Assembly: GCA_001871125.1 (NCBI GenBank)
Contig: MNXB01000033.1
Span: forward strand, 371-53,219
Source of the DNA: Elusimicrobia bacterium CG1_02_37_114
GTDB lineage: Bacteria; Elusimicrobiota; Endomicrobiia; CG1-02-37-114
Direction of reading: 5' to 3'
Length of the DNA stretch: 52,849 nt
Shown: positions 38,571 to 46,978 of the stretch, in pieces
Position numbering within the stretch: the stretch's first letter is position 1
How the letters are laid out: each line of letters starts with the position of its first letter
Translations under genes and position numbers: made by a program
Notes under the pieces: generated by a model
The model's database searches: none
What the model was told of the DNA's origin: nothing
What the model saw: the letters and a program-made list of their open reading frames with translations, nothing else

Positions 38571-40136
38571 ATGCCACAAGATATTAAGGTTCACAATAAT
38601 GACAGTGAATTGCTTGCTGATTACTTTAATCTAATTGAAATTATTAATAGAGATAGTCGTGCCGATTCGGAATCAAAGAAACTATATCTTGAAATTCAGG
38701 ATTTGATGAGTCGTATAAACAATACTCTTTCAAATAAAAATACGGAACTCAGGTTTGTAAAATATGTCAGAAAAAATCATCTTGATACAACGGAAACATT
38801 TATAATTACAATTCTTTTATACGCTGATTTATACGATAAACGTCACTATGCGTCAAAAGGAGATATAATCAAGATTATTTCAATGGGAGACAAAGAAAAA
38901 TCAATTCAAAATGCAAAATATTTGTCAGAATATTCCAAGTTATTTGAAAAACATATAATTTACAAAAACAGATCAGATTATTATTTGGAAAGTAAGATTT
39001 CGTCATATTTATTAGGAATAAGTAAGCTTAAACAAAAAAAGAATAAAGCAATAAAAACCGGCAAAATTAAATCCATAAACTCTCCAAGATTACTCAAAAC
39101 CAAACTTGATGAATATATTGTAGGGCAGGAGGATGCAAAATGCATAATTTCAACCGCTATATTTAATCATTTCAAGCGAATTGCCCTTAGAAAAGACGGT
39201 AAGAATATTGGAAAAACTAATATTCTTTTAATAGGTCCTACAGGTTGTGGCAAAACACATCTTTGCAGGACAATCTCAAATATATTGAATATGCCATTTG
39301 TAGTAACTGATGCGACATTATACACCGAAACAGGTTATGTAGGTAAAGATGTTACGGATATGTTGAGACTTATTATAAAAGCTGCCGGTAATAATATTGA
39401 ACTTGCCAGTAAAGGAATAATTTACATAGACGAGATTGACAAGATTGCAAGGCGGGATCCGGGTGGCGGGCATTATACCGGGAGAGACGTATCCGGAGAA
39501 AGCGTCCAGCAGGAACTGCTCAAGTTACTTGAGGGCGATACCTTAAGTTTAGAAAGTATGAGAGCATCTATCTTTGATGAGTATTCTTCAAAAAATATAA
39601 ACATACGTGACCTGCTTTTTATTGCCGGAGGTGTTTTTGAAGGACTGGAAAATATTATCGCTAATAGACTGAAAAAACAGAGTTCAATAGGATTTACAAC
39701 GGAAAATCTAATAGGCAATAATGAAAAAGCAGATTTTCCATTACTTAAACACCTAATTACAGATGACCTTATAGAATTTGGAATGATACCAGAGTTTATC
39801 GGCCGTTTCCCGGTGATAGTTGTACTTGACTCGCTGGATAAGGACTCACTTGTAAGAATACTTACAGAACCTAAAGATGCCATAGCGGGACAGTACAGGC
39901 ACCTTATGAAGGCAAGTGGTATCAATATGACTATGGATAAAGGAGTTTTCTATCATGTAGCTGAAGAGGCTCTAAAACTAGGCACAGGGGCAAGAGGGTT
40001 ACGGTCGATTTTTGAAAAGATTGTTTCTCCTATTATTTATAAATATGCAAGTAATTCAGAACCACCAGAAAGTGTAAAATTAACTGTTGAGGATTTTTAT
40101 AAGGAGATAAAAAAGGATGAGAGCAAAGTTGCCTGA
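38571..40136 (+). CDS. ClpX-like AAA+ ATPase with non-canonical N-terminal domain
   Basis: LLIGPTGCGKTHLCRTIS; TGYVGKDVTDMLRLIIKAA; IIYIDEIDKIARRD; GRDVSGESVQQELLKLLEGD; SSIGF (IGF-loop-like); GARGLRSIFEKI. No N-terminal C4 zinc finger. Confidence 0.9.
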   Translation: MPQDIKVHNNDSELLADYFNLIEIINRDSRADSESKKLYLEIQDLMSRINNTLSNKNTELRFVKYVRKNHLDTTETFIITILLYADLYDKRHYASKGDIIKIISMGDKEKSIQNAKYLSEYSKLFEKHIIYKNRSDYYLESKISSYLLGISKLKQKKNKAIKTGKIKSINSPRLLKTKLDEYIVGQEDAKCIISTAIFNHFKRIALRKDGKNIGKTNILLIGPTGCGKTHLCRTISNILNMPFVVTDATLYTETGYVGKDVTDMLRLIIKAAGNNIELASKGIIYIDEIDKIARRDPGGGHYTGRDVSGESVQQELLKLLEGDTLSLESMRASIFDEYSSKNINIRDLLFIAGGVFEGLENIIANRLKKQSSIGFTTENLIGNNEKADFPLLKHLITDDLIEFGMIPEFIGRFPVIVVLDSLDKDSLVRILTEPKDAIAGQYRHLMKASGINMTMDKGVFYHVAEEALKLGTGARGLRSIFEKIVSPIIYKYASNSEPPESVKLTVEDFYKEIKKDESKVA

Positions 40137-40215
40137 ATCAAGCGATGTAAATTTGAGTTCAATAAATCATTCCGATAGATCGGGACGCTACAGATTATTT
40201 GGATAAAGGGGACAT

Positions 40216-41562
40216 ATGCGTGAGATAGTTAGAGTACCGCCTCATTCCAGTGAGGCTGAAATTGCAGTATTGGGTTCAATGCTGATTGAAATATCTGCTA
40301 TTGAAAAAGCCCTTGAAATACTTGAGGATAAGCATTTTTATGACAATAAAAATAGAAAACTATTCCAGGTAATCAGCAAACTATACGCCGATAACATACC
40401 GGTAGATTTAGTCAGCGTGACAGAGCAATTAAAAAAGGAGAAAATACTTGAGGATATTGGCGGTGCGGGATATTTAACCGAATTAATTAATATCGTTTCC
40501 ACATCGGCAAATATTGAACACTATGCGAAAATTGTTCGCGAGAAAGCCGTTTTGCGTGAATTGATACAGGTTTCCACGCGGATTGCCGAAGAAGGATATA
40601 ACGGGCCGGAAAATATAGATGCGTACCTTGACCATGCGGAAGAATCAGTATTCTCCGTAGCAAGAGTCAAAAGTCAGTCCGGGTTTATAAAAGTTAAGGA
40701 TTTGGTGCATCCCGCTATTGACCATCTACATTCGTTAATTGTCAACAAGGAGAATCCTACCGGTGTACCGACAGGATATAAAAGCATTGATGCGAAAATC
40801 GGCAGATTACAACCGGGCGACCTTATAATCGTCGCAGGCAGGCCTTCAATGGGTAAAACTTCTTTTTGCATGAATTTACTGAGTAACGCCGCTATTAAAC
40901 ACAAATGTCCTGTCGGCATTTTCTCAATGGAGATGTCCAGAGAAAGTATAATGGTCAGGCTTTTATGTTCAGAAGCTCGTATAAGCTCACACGATTTTCG
41001 CCAGGGGACCATGTCCAATAAATTATGGTCAAAGGTGACTACTATCGTCGAACGCATTTATGAAGCGCCTATATGGATAGACGACACTCGCAATCTCTCA
41101 GTGCTTGATATACGCGCAAGGGCGCGGCGTCTTGCGTCCGAGATGAAAGCGAGCGGGATGAAACTCAGCGTAATAGCGATAGATTATATCCAGCAAATAC
41201 GCGGCTCATATAGAGCCGAGTCAAGACAGCAGGAAGTATCGGAGATTTCACGGTCGCTTAAAGCGTTGGCGGGCGAACTGGGGATACCAATTATTGCAGT
41301 ATCCCAGCTTTCAAGAAAAACTGAAGAACGGGGACGTGAAGGACGGCCGGTATTATCCGACTTGCGGGAATCGGGCGCGCTTGAACAGGATGCGGACATT
41401 GTTATGTTTATCTGGCAAGAAAGTAAGTATAAGCACGACAGGGAAGATTTGAAAAACAAAGCGACAATTATAGTAGCCAAACACAGAAACGGACCAACAG
41501 GCGATGTGGAACTTGCGTTTATTGAAGAATATACAAGATTTGAAGAACTTGCAAAAGAGTGA
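40216..41562 (+). CDS. dnaB: Replicative DNA helicase DnaB-like
   Basis: PPHSSEAEIAVLGSMLIE; GDLIIVAGRPSMGKTSFCMNLL; AIDYIQQIRG; RREV-like SRQQEVSEISRSLKALAGELGIPIIAVSQLSR. Confidence 0.95.
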   Translation: MREIVRVPPHSSEAEIAVLGSMLIEISAIEKALEILEDKHFYDNKNRKLFQVISKLYADNIPVDLVSVTEQLKKEKILEDIGGAGYLTELINIVSTSANIEHYAKIVREKAVLRELIQVSTRIAEEGYNGPENIDAYLDHAEESVFSVARVKSQSGFIKVKDLVHPAIDHLHSLIVNKENPTGVPTGYKSIDAKIGRLQPGDLIIVAGRPSMGKTSFCMNLLSNAAIKHKCPVGIFSMEMSRESIMVRLLCSEARISSHDFRQGTMSNKLWSKVTTIVERIYEAPIWIDDTRNLSVLDIRARARRLASEMKASGMKLSVIAIDYIQQIRGSYRAESRQQEVSEISRSLKALAGELGIPIIAVSQLSRKTEERGREGRPVLSDLRESGALEQDADIVMFIWQESKYKHDREDLKNKATIIVAKHRNGPTGDVELAFIEEYTRFEELAKE

Positions 41563-41643
41563 AAATGAGTTAACCAGAAGAATTAATTGGAAATTTCTCT
41601 AAAATATATGTAGAATTAGAACCGGGATAGAGGTAAAAAACAA

Positions 41644-43059
41644 ATGCTAAATAGTCAGCAAGAATATTCAGATGAACAAATAGTTGAACAAATACAAAAA
41701 GGCGAAAATGAGCTTTTTGAAATACTGTATAACAGGCATGTAAATTATATAGCCGGAATAGTGGCATATCAAATTCATAAGTGTTCTGATAAAGGCGGAG
41801 CGGATATTGAAGACCTTGTTAGTGAAATCGTTACAAAGATATTCAAAAATATTGACCAATATGACCGCAATAGAGGAGCTACATTTAAAACCTGGATATC
41901 CAACATTACCAAGTACTACTTGATTGATGAATTGGTAAAAAAGAAAAAAGAACAAATAGTTTCTATTTATGAAAATGAGTCGGGAATTGATGACGAAGAT
42001 GAAAGTGCAGGCAGAAGCATTATTGATAAAAAATCAGCAAAAGAAGCAGAACACGACGAAAAACTCGTGATTCAAGATGCATGTGAAACGATTTTTAACG
42101 CTATTCAGGGGTTGAAGAATGAAACTTTCAAAAACATTTTGATAAGCAGGTTTATCCTTAATATTCCCGATGATGAAATAGCGCAATCGCAAGGTGTCAC
42201 AGAAGGTTGCATCAGGAGCCAGGCATGCTCGGCGGTACAGAAATTTGCCGAGGAGTTTATAAGTGCCAATGATGACTGCCCGGGTATCTTAGAAGCGATG
42301 GCGGATAAACTCAGGGGCGAACTGAACCTTACTGAAAAACAACTTGAATCAATTAGTAACGAAAAAGCCAAAGAAGCAATCCACTTGCGTGTATTTCACA
42401 AAATGCCTGTTGAAGATATAATCAAAAAATTGAAAATCCCAAGAAAAGCGTACTACGAGTTAATAAAAACCGGATTATCAGAACTTGGCAGGGGAGGGTT
42501 GACAAGAAAAATGAAAGAACCCAAAATCGAAGAGAAAATGTCTGATGAGGAAGTAAATACTGTTGCCGATTATATCGATTTAGTGCTTTCAAGCGATGAG
42601 TTGCCGAAAAAGACCCGGGCAATAAATGAATCGGACAAAATACGAAATATGAAAGCGGCTGTTGACCTACTGGCTATTGCCACAAAGCCCCTGCGAAACC
42701 CTTGCGGGGATATTCCGGATACGTTGGGAGCTATGGTTCAAAAGAAGATGAAGGAAAAAAATATCGATTTTGATAAACTATGCGAAAAGTTAGGGCTGGA
42801 TATACACAGGTTTGCCTCGCTGATAAATGACAGGTTAAGTCCAAAATTGAAATCAAAAACGCCTTTAGTAGAGAAAATAGCGGATTTTTTGGAGATGTCC
42901 GCTGATAAGGTAATTGCGCTTGCCGGGGTATCATTTCATTCAGGGACCCCTAAAAATAAAACCAGACAGGGCATTAATTTAGACACAGATTTCCACAAAA
43001 GAACCAAAGAAAAAATAGCAAAAATACTCAAGGTAAAAACAAACACAAATCATGCCTGA
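41644..43059 (+). CDS. ECF-like sigma-70 family factor with long C-terminal extension
   Basis: NELFEILYNRHVNYIAGIVA...DIEDLVSEIVTKIFKNIDQYDRNRGATFKTWISNITKYYLIDELVKKK (sigma2) and NILISRFILNIPDDEIAQSQGVTEGCIRSQACSAVQKF (sigma4-like); about 260-aa C-terminal extension. Confidence 0.8.
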   Translation: MLNSQQEYSDEQIVEQIQKGENELFEILYNRHVNYIAGIVAYQIHKCSDKGGADIEDLVSEIVTKIFKNIDQYDRNRGATFKTWISNITKYYLIDELVKKKKEQIVSIYENESGIDDEDESAGRSIIDKKSAKEAEHDEKLVIQDACETIFNAIQGLKNETFKNILISRFILNIPDDEIAQSQGVTEGCIRSQACSAVQKFAEEFISANDDCPGILEAMADKLRGELNLTEKQLESISNEKAKEAIHLRVFHKMPVEDIIKKLKIPRKAYYELIKTGLSELGRGGLTRKMKEPKIEEKMSDEEVNTVADYIDLVLSSDELPKKTRAINESDKIRNMKAAVDLLAIATKPLRNPCGDIPDTLGAMVQKKMKEKNIDFDKLCEKLGLDIHRFASLINDRLSPKLKSKTPLVEKIADFLEMSADKVIALAGVSFHSGTPKNKTRQGINLDTDFHKRTKEKIAKILKVKTNTNHA

Positions 43060-45085
43060 TTTAGCCAACCTGTTAGTAAAAGCTGACCTTTGCTTCAAGA
43101 ACAAAGACTACGGAAATGCCGCGCGCCTATATATGCAACTCTTAAAAGAATCCCCGAAAGAAGTAACTTCCATAAAACCCAAACTTGCCGGATTATTCTG
43201 GAATTATGGAAATATCTTATGCCATGAAGGAAAAGGGGAGCCGGCAATTAAATATATCAAAGAAGCTATAAAACTGTATAAAGAGATGGACATGCCGTAT
43301 AAGATATTTATGGCAACACGGAGATTAGGCCATGCGGAAGGAATGCTGGGTAACCACGACGAGTCTATAAGAATATATAATTCGCTTGTAAAGGATTTCA
43401 AAAAAATAATGAGCAAAATAGGGACTGATCACCCAAAAGGTTTTAACAAAACACTTGAATACGCAAAGATAATTTATTACCTGTCTATATCCTGGGCAAA
43501 AAAGGCAAACTGGCATAAAGCGAGATTTTATACGGCACTGGCAAAAAGATATTTTAAAAAAATCGGAGATTTAGATTATTATAATTCTTGTATTTACGGA
43601 GAGGGGATATCTCTTATCGAACTTGGAAAATGTGAACAAGCTATGAAGACATTGACTGAATGCCGTGCATTTTTTAAAGGGAGAGACAAGAAAAGAGTAG
43701 CGTTTATAGATGAATATGTGTCCGAGTGCCTGTATAAGTTTAAAAAATACGATGAAGCGATAAGTATAATTGATGGGGCGATTAAGGTATTTACAGCAAA
43801 TAAAATAGAACGCTCAAGGCCGTACTTCCTGAAAGGGAAAAATTATGAAAAATTAGACGAGCCCCAAAAAGCATATAACGAATATTCAATTGCCATAAAA
43901 ATCGTTGAAAACAAGCGGTCTGAATTGGAAGATATGGAATTCAGGACGACATTCTTTGCCGAAAAAATGGATATTTATAACCACGCTATATTAAATAGAA
44001 TCAAACTTGATAAGATAGAAGAAGCGTATGACCTTGTCCAGCGGGCTAAAGCCCGGTGTTTTAATGAAATAATGGAAGGTGATGTGGTAACGCTCGCTTC
44101 AATGCCTGTAAATGGAATTCAAGTTCTTATTGATTCTAAATCTGCAGTGGTGGAGTACTATTGCATTGGAAAAGAACTTGTAATATTCTTGATAACAAAA
44201 ACTTCATTTAATTTTATTATGGTTCCTTATAAAAAAGAAGATATTATTGAAACACCCGCAAACCTGAACGAATTCATAAAATGTTTTGATAAGGAATCAC
44301 TTACCTGGTACATAGTCAAAATATCGGATTTGATATTTGGCCCCGTTGAAGCTAAATTAAACGGTACGAAGAAAATCATATTTATACCACACCTTGCCCT
44401 GCACCATATACCGTTTGCGTTGCTGGTTGATAATAACGGTAATAAAATTATAGAGAAATATGAAATTATCAACTTGCCCAGCCCAAGATTATTAAAAATA
44501 TTAAAGGCCCGTTCATTTAACGAGAAAACAAACTGTCTTATAGTTGCAGACCCGACTGGAGATTTAATATATTCCGATAAAGAAGCGGAATATATAAAAG
44601 ACATTCTGCCCGATTCAGAAGTAATATTTGGAAAAAGCGCTGCAAGAGAGGTTGTTCTTGAACTTATACCCGATTATTCCATACTGCATTTTGCCTGTCA
44701 TCTCGGGATAGATAAGGAAAACCCTATTTTATCACATATGTGCATGTCTAAATCATATATTGAAGTTAGAGATATTTTAAAGGAAAAATTATGCGCGAAT
44801 ATGGTAGTTTTAGGCGGATGTGAGTCGGCATTAGGAAAGGTTGTCCCGGGAGATGAAATCACCTGTTTCGCAAGGGCTTTCCTTCGTGCCGGGGCGAACA
44901 GCGTCATAGTAACCTTATGGGAAATTGACGACGAATCCACCGCAGAATTCATGAAAGAATTTTACGGAAGGATATACAAGCAAAAAGAAAGCCGCTCCGA
45001 AGCCCTGAGAAACACCCAGCTGGATTTCATAAGCAAAGGTTTTGAACCGTACCACTGGGCCGCCTTTCAGCTGGTCGGTGGATAA
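43052..45085 (+). CDS. TPR-CHAT (caspase-like protease) protein
   Basis: N-terminal TPR-like helices; C-terminal SILHFACHLGIDKENPILSHMCM...VVLGGCESALGKVVPGDEITCFARAFLRAGANSVIVTLWEIDDEST...PYHWAAFQLVG (CHAT, candidate His/Cys dyad). Confidence 0.9.
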   Translation: MPDLANLLVKADLCFKNKDYGNAARLYMQLLKESPKEVTSIKPKLAGLFWNYGNILCHEGKGEPAIKYIKEAIKLYKEMDMPYKIFMATRRLGHAEGMLGNHDESIRIYNSLVKDFKKIMSKIGTDHPKGFNKTLEYAKIIYYLSISWAKKANWHKARFYTALAKRYFKKIGDLDYYNSCIYGEGISLIELGKCEQAMKTLTECRAFFKGRDKKRVAFIDEYVSECLYKFKKYDEAISIIDGAIKVFTANKIERSRPYFLKGKNYEKLDEPQKAYNEYSIAIKIVENKRSELEDMEFRTTFFAEKMDIYNHAILNRIKLDKIEEAYDLVQRAKARCFNEIMEGDVVTLASMPVNGIQVLIDSKSAVVEYYCIGKELVIFLITKTSFNFIMVPYKKEDIIETPANLNEFIKCFDKESLTWYIVKISDLIFGPVEAKLNGTKKIIFIPHLALHHIPFALLVDNNGNKIIEKYEIINLPSPRLLKILKARSFNEKTNCLIVADPTGDLIYSDKEAEYIKDILPDSEVIFGKSAAREVVLELIPDYSILHFACHLGIDKENPILSHMCMSKSYIEVRDILKEKLCANMVVLGGCESALGKVVPGDEITCFARAFLRAGANSVIVTLWEIDDESTAEFMKEFYGRIYKQKESRSEALRNTQLDFISKGFEPYHWAAFQLVGG

Positions 45086-45113
45086 AACAATTATTTAAAA
45101 AGGATGTTTCTAT

Positions 45114-45722
45114 ATGGAAAACACTACATTCGAAACAGCAAAAAAATTAGCAAGTAAATATTTAAAAATGTGGAAAGATATGGGTTACGAATCTGGTAAA
45201 GATAATTACAGTAAAGTAGGAAAAGGTATTTTTGGAGACTTTTTTGAAGATTTTATTAGGGAATTTATTAAAGAGCATACTAATAAGGACAATGTTGAAG
45301 TTATTAAAGGATTCATATTATCAGGAAAGGATGCAAGCCCTCAAATAGACATAATTGTTTGTAATGAAGGCAGCTGTATAATGCAAGCACCTAGTAAATA
45401 TTATGGTGTAGTAAAAAAACAAGATGTGAGATTGGCTATAGAAGTTAAAGCATATTTAGATAAACCGACCTTTGATGGGGCGAAAAACCAGATAATGGAA
45501 ATAAAACGATACAGTGATAAAACCTGTTTGTTTTCACATCGTACTATTTTAAATTATAAAAAGCAATATAATATAAAAGCCCCCGAAGAGCTAAAAATGC
45601 TTTTTAGTAGGTTTACTGATTATTTTGTAATTCTAGAAAAGTGGGAAAGAGGGAAAGACGAACCCAAATATGATTACGGTGATGGTATGGGTCAATTAAT
45701 TCAATATTTAGAGTCATTATAA
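45114..45722 (+). CDS. DUF6602-like PD-(D/E)XK nuclease-fold protein
   Basis: KGIFGDFFEDFIREFIKEH...SPQIDIIVCNEGSCIM...VRLAIEVKAYLDKPTFDGAKNQI. Confidence 0.7.
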   Translation: MENTTFETAKKLASKYLKMWKDMGYESGKDNYSKVGKGIFGDFFEDFIREFIKEHTNKDNVEVIKGFILSGKDASPQIDIIVCNEGSCIMQAPSKYYGVVKKQDVRLAIEVKAYLDKPTFDGAKNQIMEIKRYSDKTCLFSHRTILNYKKQYNIKAPEELKMLFSRFTDYFVILEKWERGKDEPKYDYGDGMGQLIQYLESL

Positions 45723-46066
45723 ATTTTTAAGGAGCCTATAATCGGCAAATCAATTCTTTTCAATTGACAGGCTGATAATGTTTTAAGTATCACATACAAT
45801 CTCTTGATATACGCTATTATTTCCGGTTCAAATAATCCGACCGATTTCTCTCCCCGTTCTTGACCCTTGGGTGTCAAACGTAAATAATATTTTCTTGCTG
45901 TTTCTACGTGTCCCTCTTCTTCAAGATTTTTCAGCAACTGATGAATATCCCCGTAAGAATCCGGTTCGAAATCAAAGAATGACAGTAAGGCTCTAATATG
46001 AAATTTGTCTTTAATTTCCCCTTTTAAAACCGCTAGCACTGCTAAAACGAATTCTTTTCTGTCCAT
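45701..46066 (-). CDS. Winged-helix-like transcriptional regulator (start revised to ATG 46066)
   Basis: MDRKEFVLAVLAVLKGEIKDKFHIRALLSFFDFEPDSYGDIHQLLKNLEEEGHVETARKYYLRLTPKGQERG; wing-like LEEEGHVET...YYLRLTPKG. Confidence 0.6.
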   Translation of the reverse strand: MDRKEFVLAVLAVLKGEIKDKFHIRALLSFFDFEPDSYGDIHQLLKNLEEEGHVETARKYYLRLTPKGQERGEKSVGLFEPEIIAYIKRLYVILKTLSACQLKRIDLPIIGSLKIYNDSKY

Positions 46067-46069
46067 GTA

Positions 46070-46102
46070 CATAATATACGAAAATAAATTAAATATGTTT
46101 AA
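46070..46102 (-). promoter_or_regulatory. Promoter-like motif TTAAAC-N16-CGTATATTATG (site B-left)
   Basis: Minus strand TTAAACATATTTAATTTATTTTCGTATATTATG, ending 3 nt before ATG 46066. Confidence 0.65.
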
Positions 46103-46118
46103 AAACGACCCCTGCCAG

Positions 46119-46152
46119 TTAAACAAATTGGCATATGTTTCGTATATATATG
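46119..46152 (+). promoter_or_regulatory. Promoter-like motif TTAAAC-N16-CGTATATATATG (site B-right)
   Basis: TTAAACAAATTGGCATATGTTTCGTATATATATG followed by AGGAGG RBS and ATG 46165. Confidence 0.7.
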
Positions 46153-46164
46153 TAGGAGGCGCTT

Positions 46165-46641
46165 ATGACAGGTATTAAAAAGACAAAGAAAGTTGTTGGT
46201 TTCTACAAAGATGTATATAAATCAGAAGCAATTAAGACCTTTAAGAAATTCTGGGGCTTTTTAGGAAAAAGAGACGCAGAAGAAAGAAAAAAGTATTATT
46301 ATTGCATCAAGGCCCAAATAAGTAAGTATGCGTTATATTTAGATGAAAAAGTAATTGCTCGGAAGAAAAAGTGTTTTCATTTAAGAAAAAGATTCTTCAA
46401 GCCAGTAATAGTAAAAGCAGAATATCTGGGAGACGATATCGTCTGTTTAACAGTATCACGGGATTACTTTTTGAGCGAACCAGTAAGATATCTTTTAATT
46501 AAAGATAAAACAAAAAAATGGAAAATATTTAAAAAAGAGCGATGGTGCTTTTATTGCAATGGAGAAGTTTCGGACTGGCAGCATTATTGCGAAGAATGTC
46601 ATGGGGCAGGTTGGATAAGGGATAAAATTTACTTAATTTAG
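46165..46641 (+). CDS. Hypothetical protein with C-terminal zinc-ribbon-like motif
   Basis: RBS AGGAGG; C-terminal CFYCNGEVSDWQHYCEECHGAGW. Confidence 0.7.
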   Translation: MTGIKKTKKVVGFYKDVYKSEAIKTFKKFWGFLGKRDAEERKKYYYCIKAQISKYALYLDEKVIARKKKCFHLRKRFFKPVIVKAEYLGDDIVCLTVSRDYFLSEPVRYLLIKDKTKKWKIFKKERWCFYCNGEVSDWQHYCEECHGAGWIRDKIYLI

Positions 46642-46657
46642 CTTTATAGGATACAAT

Positions 46658-46924
46658 ATGAAACAATTAGGATATTTTGTAACAGAAAATGATAAATTAT
46701 ACTTTAGAAAATCAGTAGAAAAGAAGAAACCCGATATTCCAAAATCGGCAATAAATCCACTAGGGGTAGTAAAGTCACTGTTTGAACTATTATTGGCTAT
46801 TATAGCGATTGTATGTTCTCTTGTGTTTTTACCTTTATCTGTAGTTCTGCTGCTGGGATTACTTGTCAGGGCTGAAAACATTAATAATAACCCCACGCTG
46901 TTTTATCCCAAACACATGAGATAA
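46658..46924 (+). CDS. Small membrane protein
   Basis: Hydrophobic segment SLFELLLAIIAIVCSLVFLPLSVVLLLGLLV. Confidence 0.5.
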   Translation: MKQLGYFVTENDKLYFRKSVEKKKPDIPKSAINPLGVVKSLFELLLAIIAIVCSLVFLPLSVVLLLGLLVRAENINNNPTLFYPKHMR

Positions 46925-46978
46925 AACAATTCACGGGGGTAAACGACGACACGCTTTGCAGTCGTTTAGGGGGATTAA

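Noticed and set aside
41644-45085. Type III-E CRISPR (Csx29/CASP-sigma) locus
   Set aside because: No CRISPR array, gRAMP effector or Csx30/31-like gene seen in the window. Only the general sigma + TPR-CHAT logic is shared.
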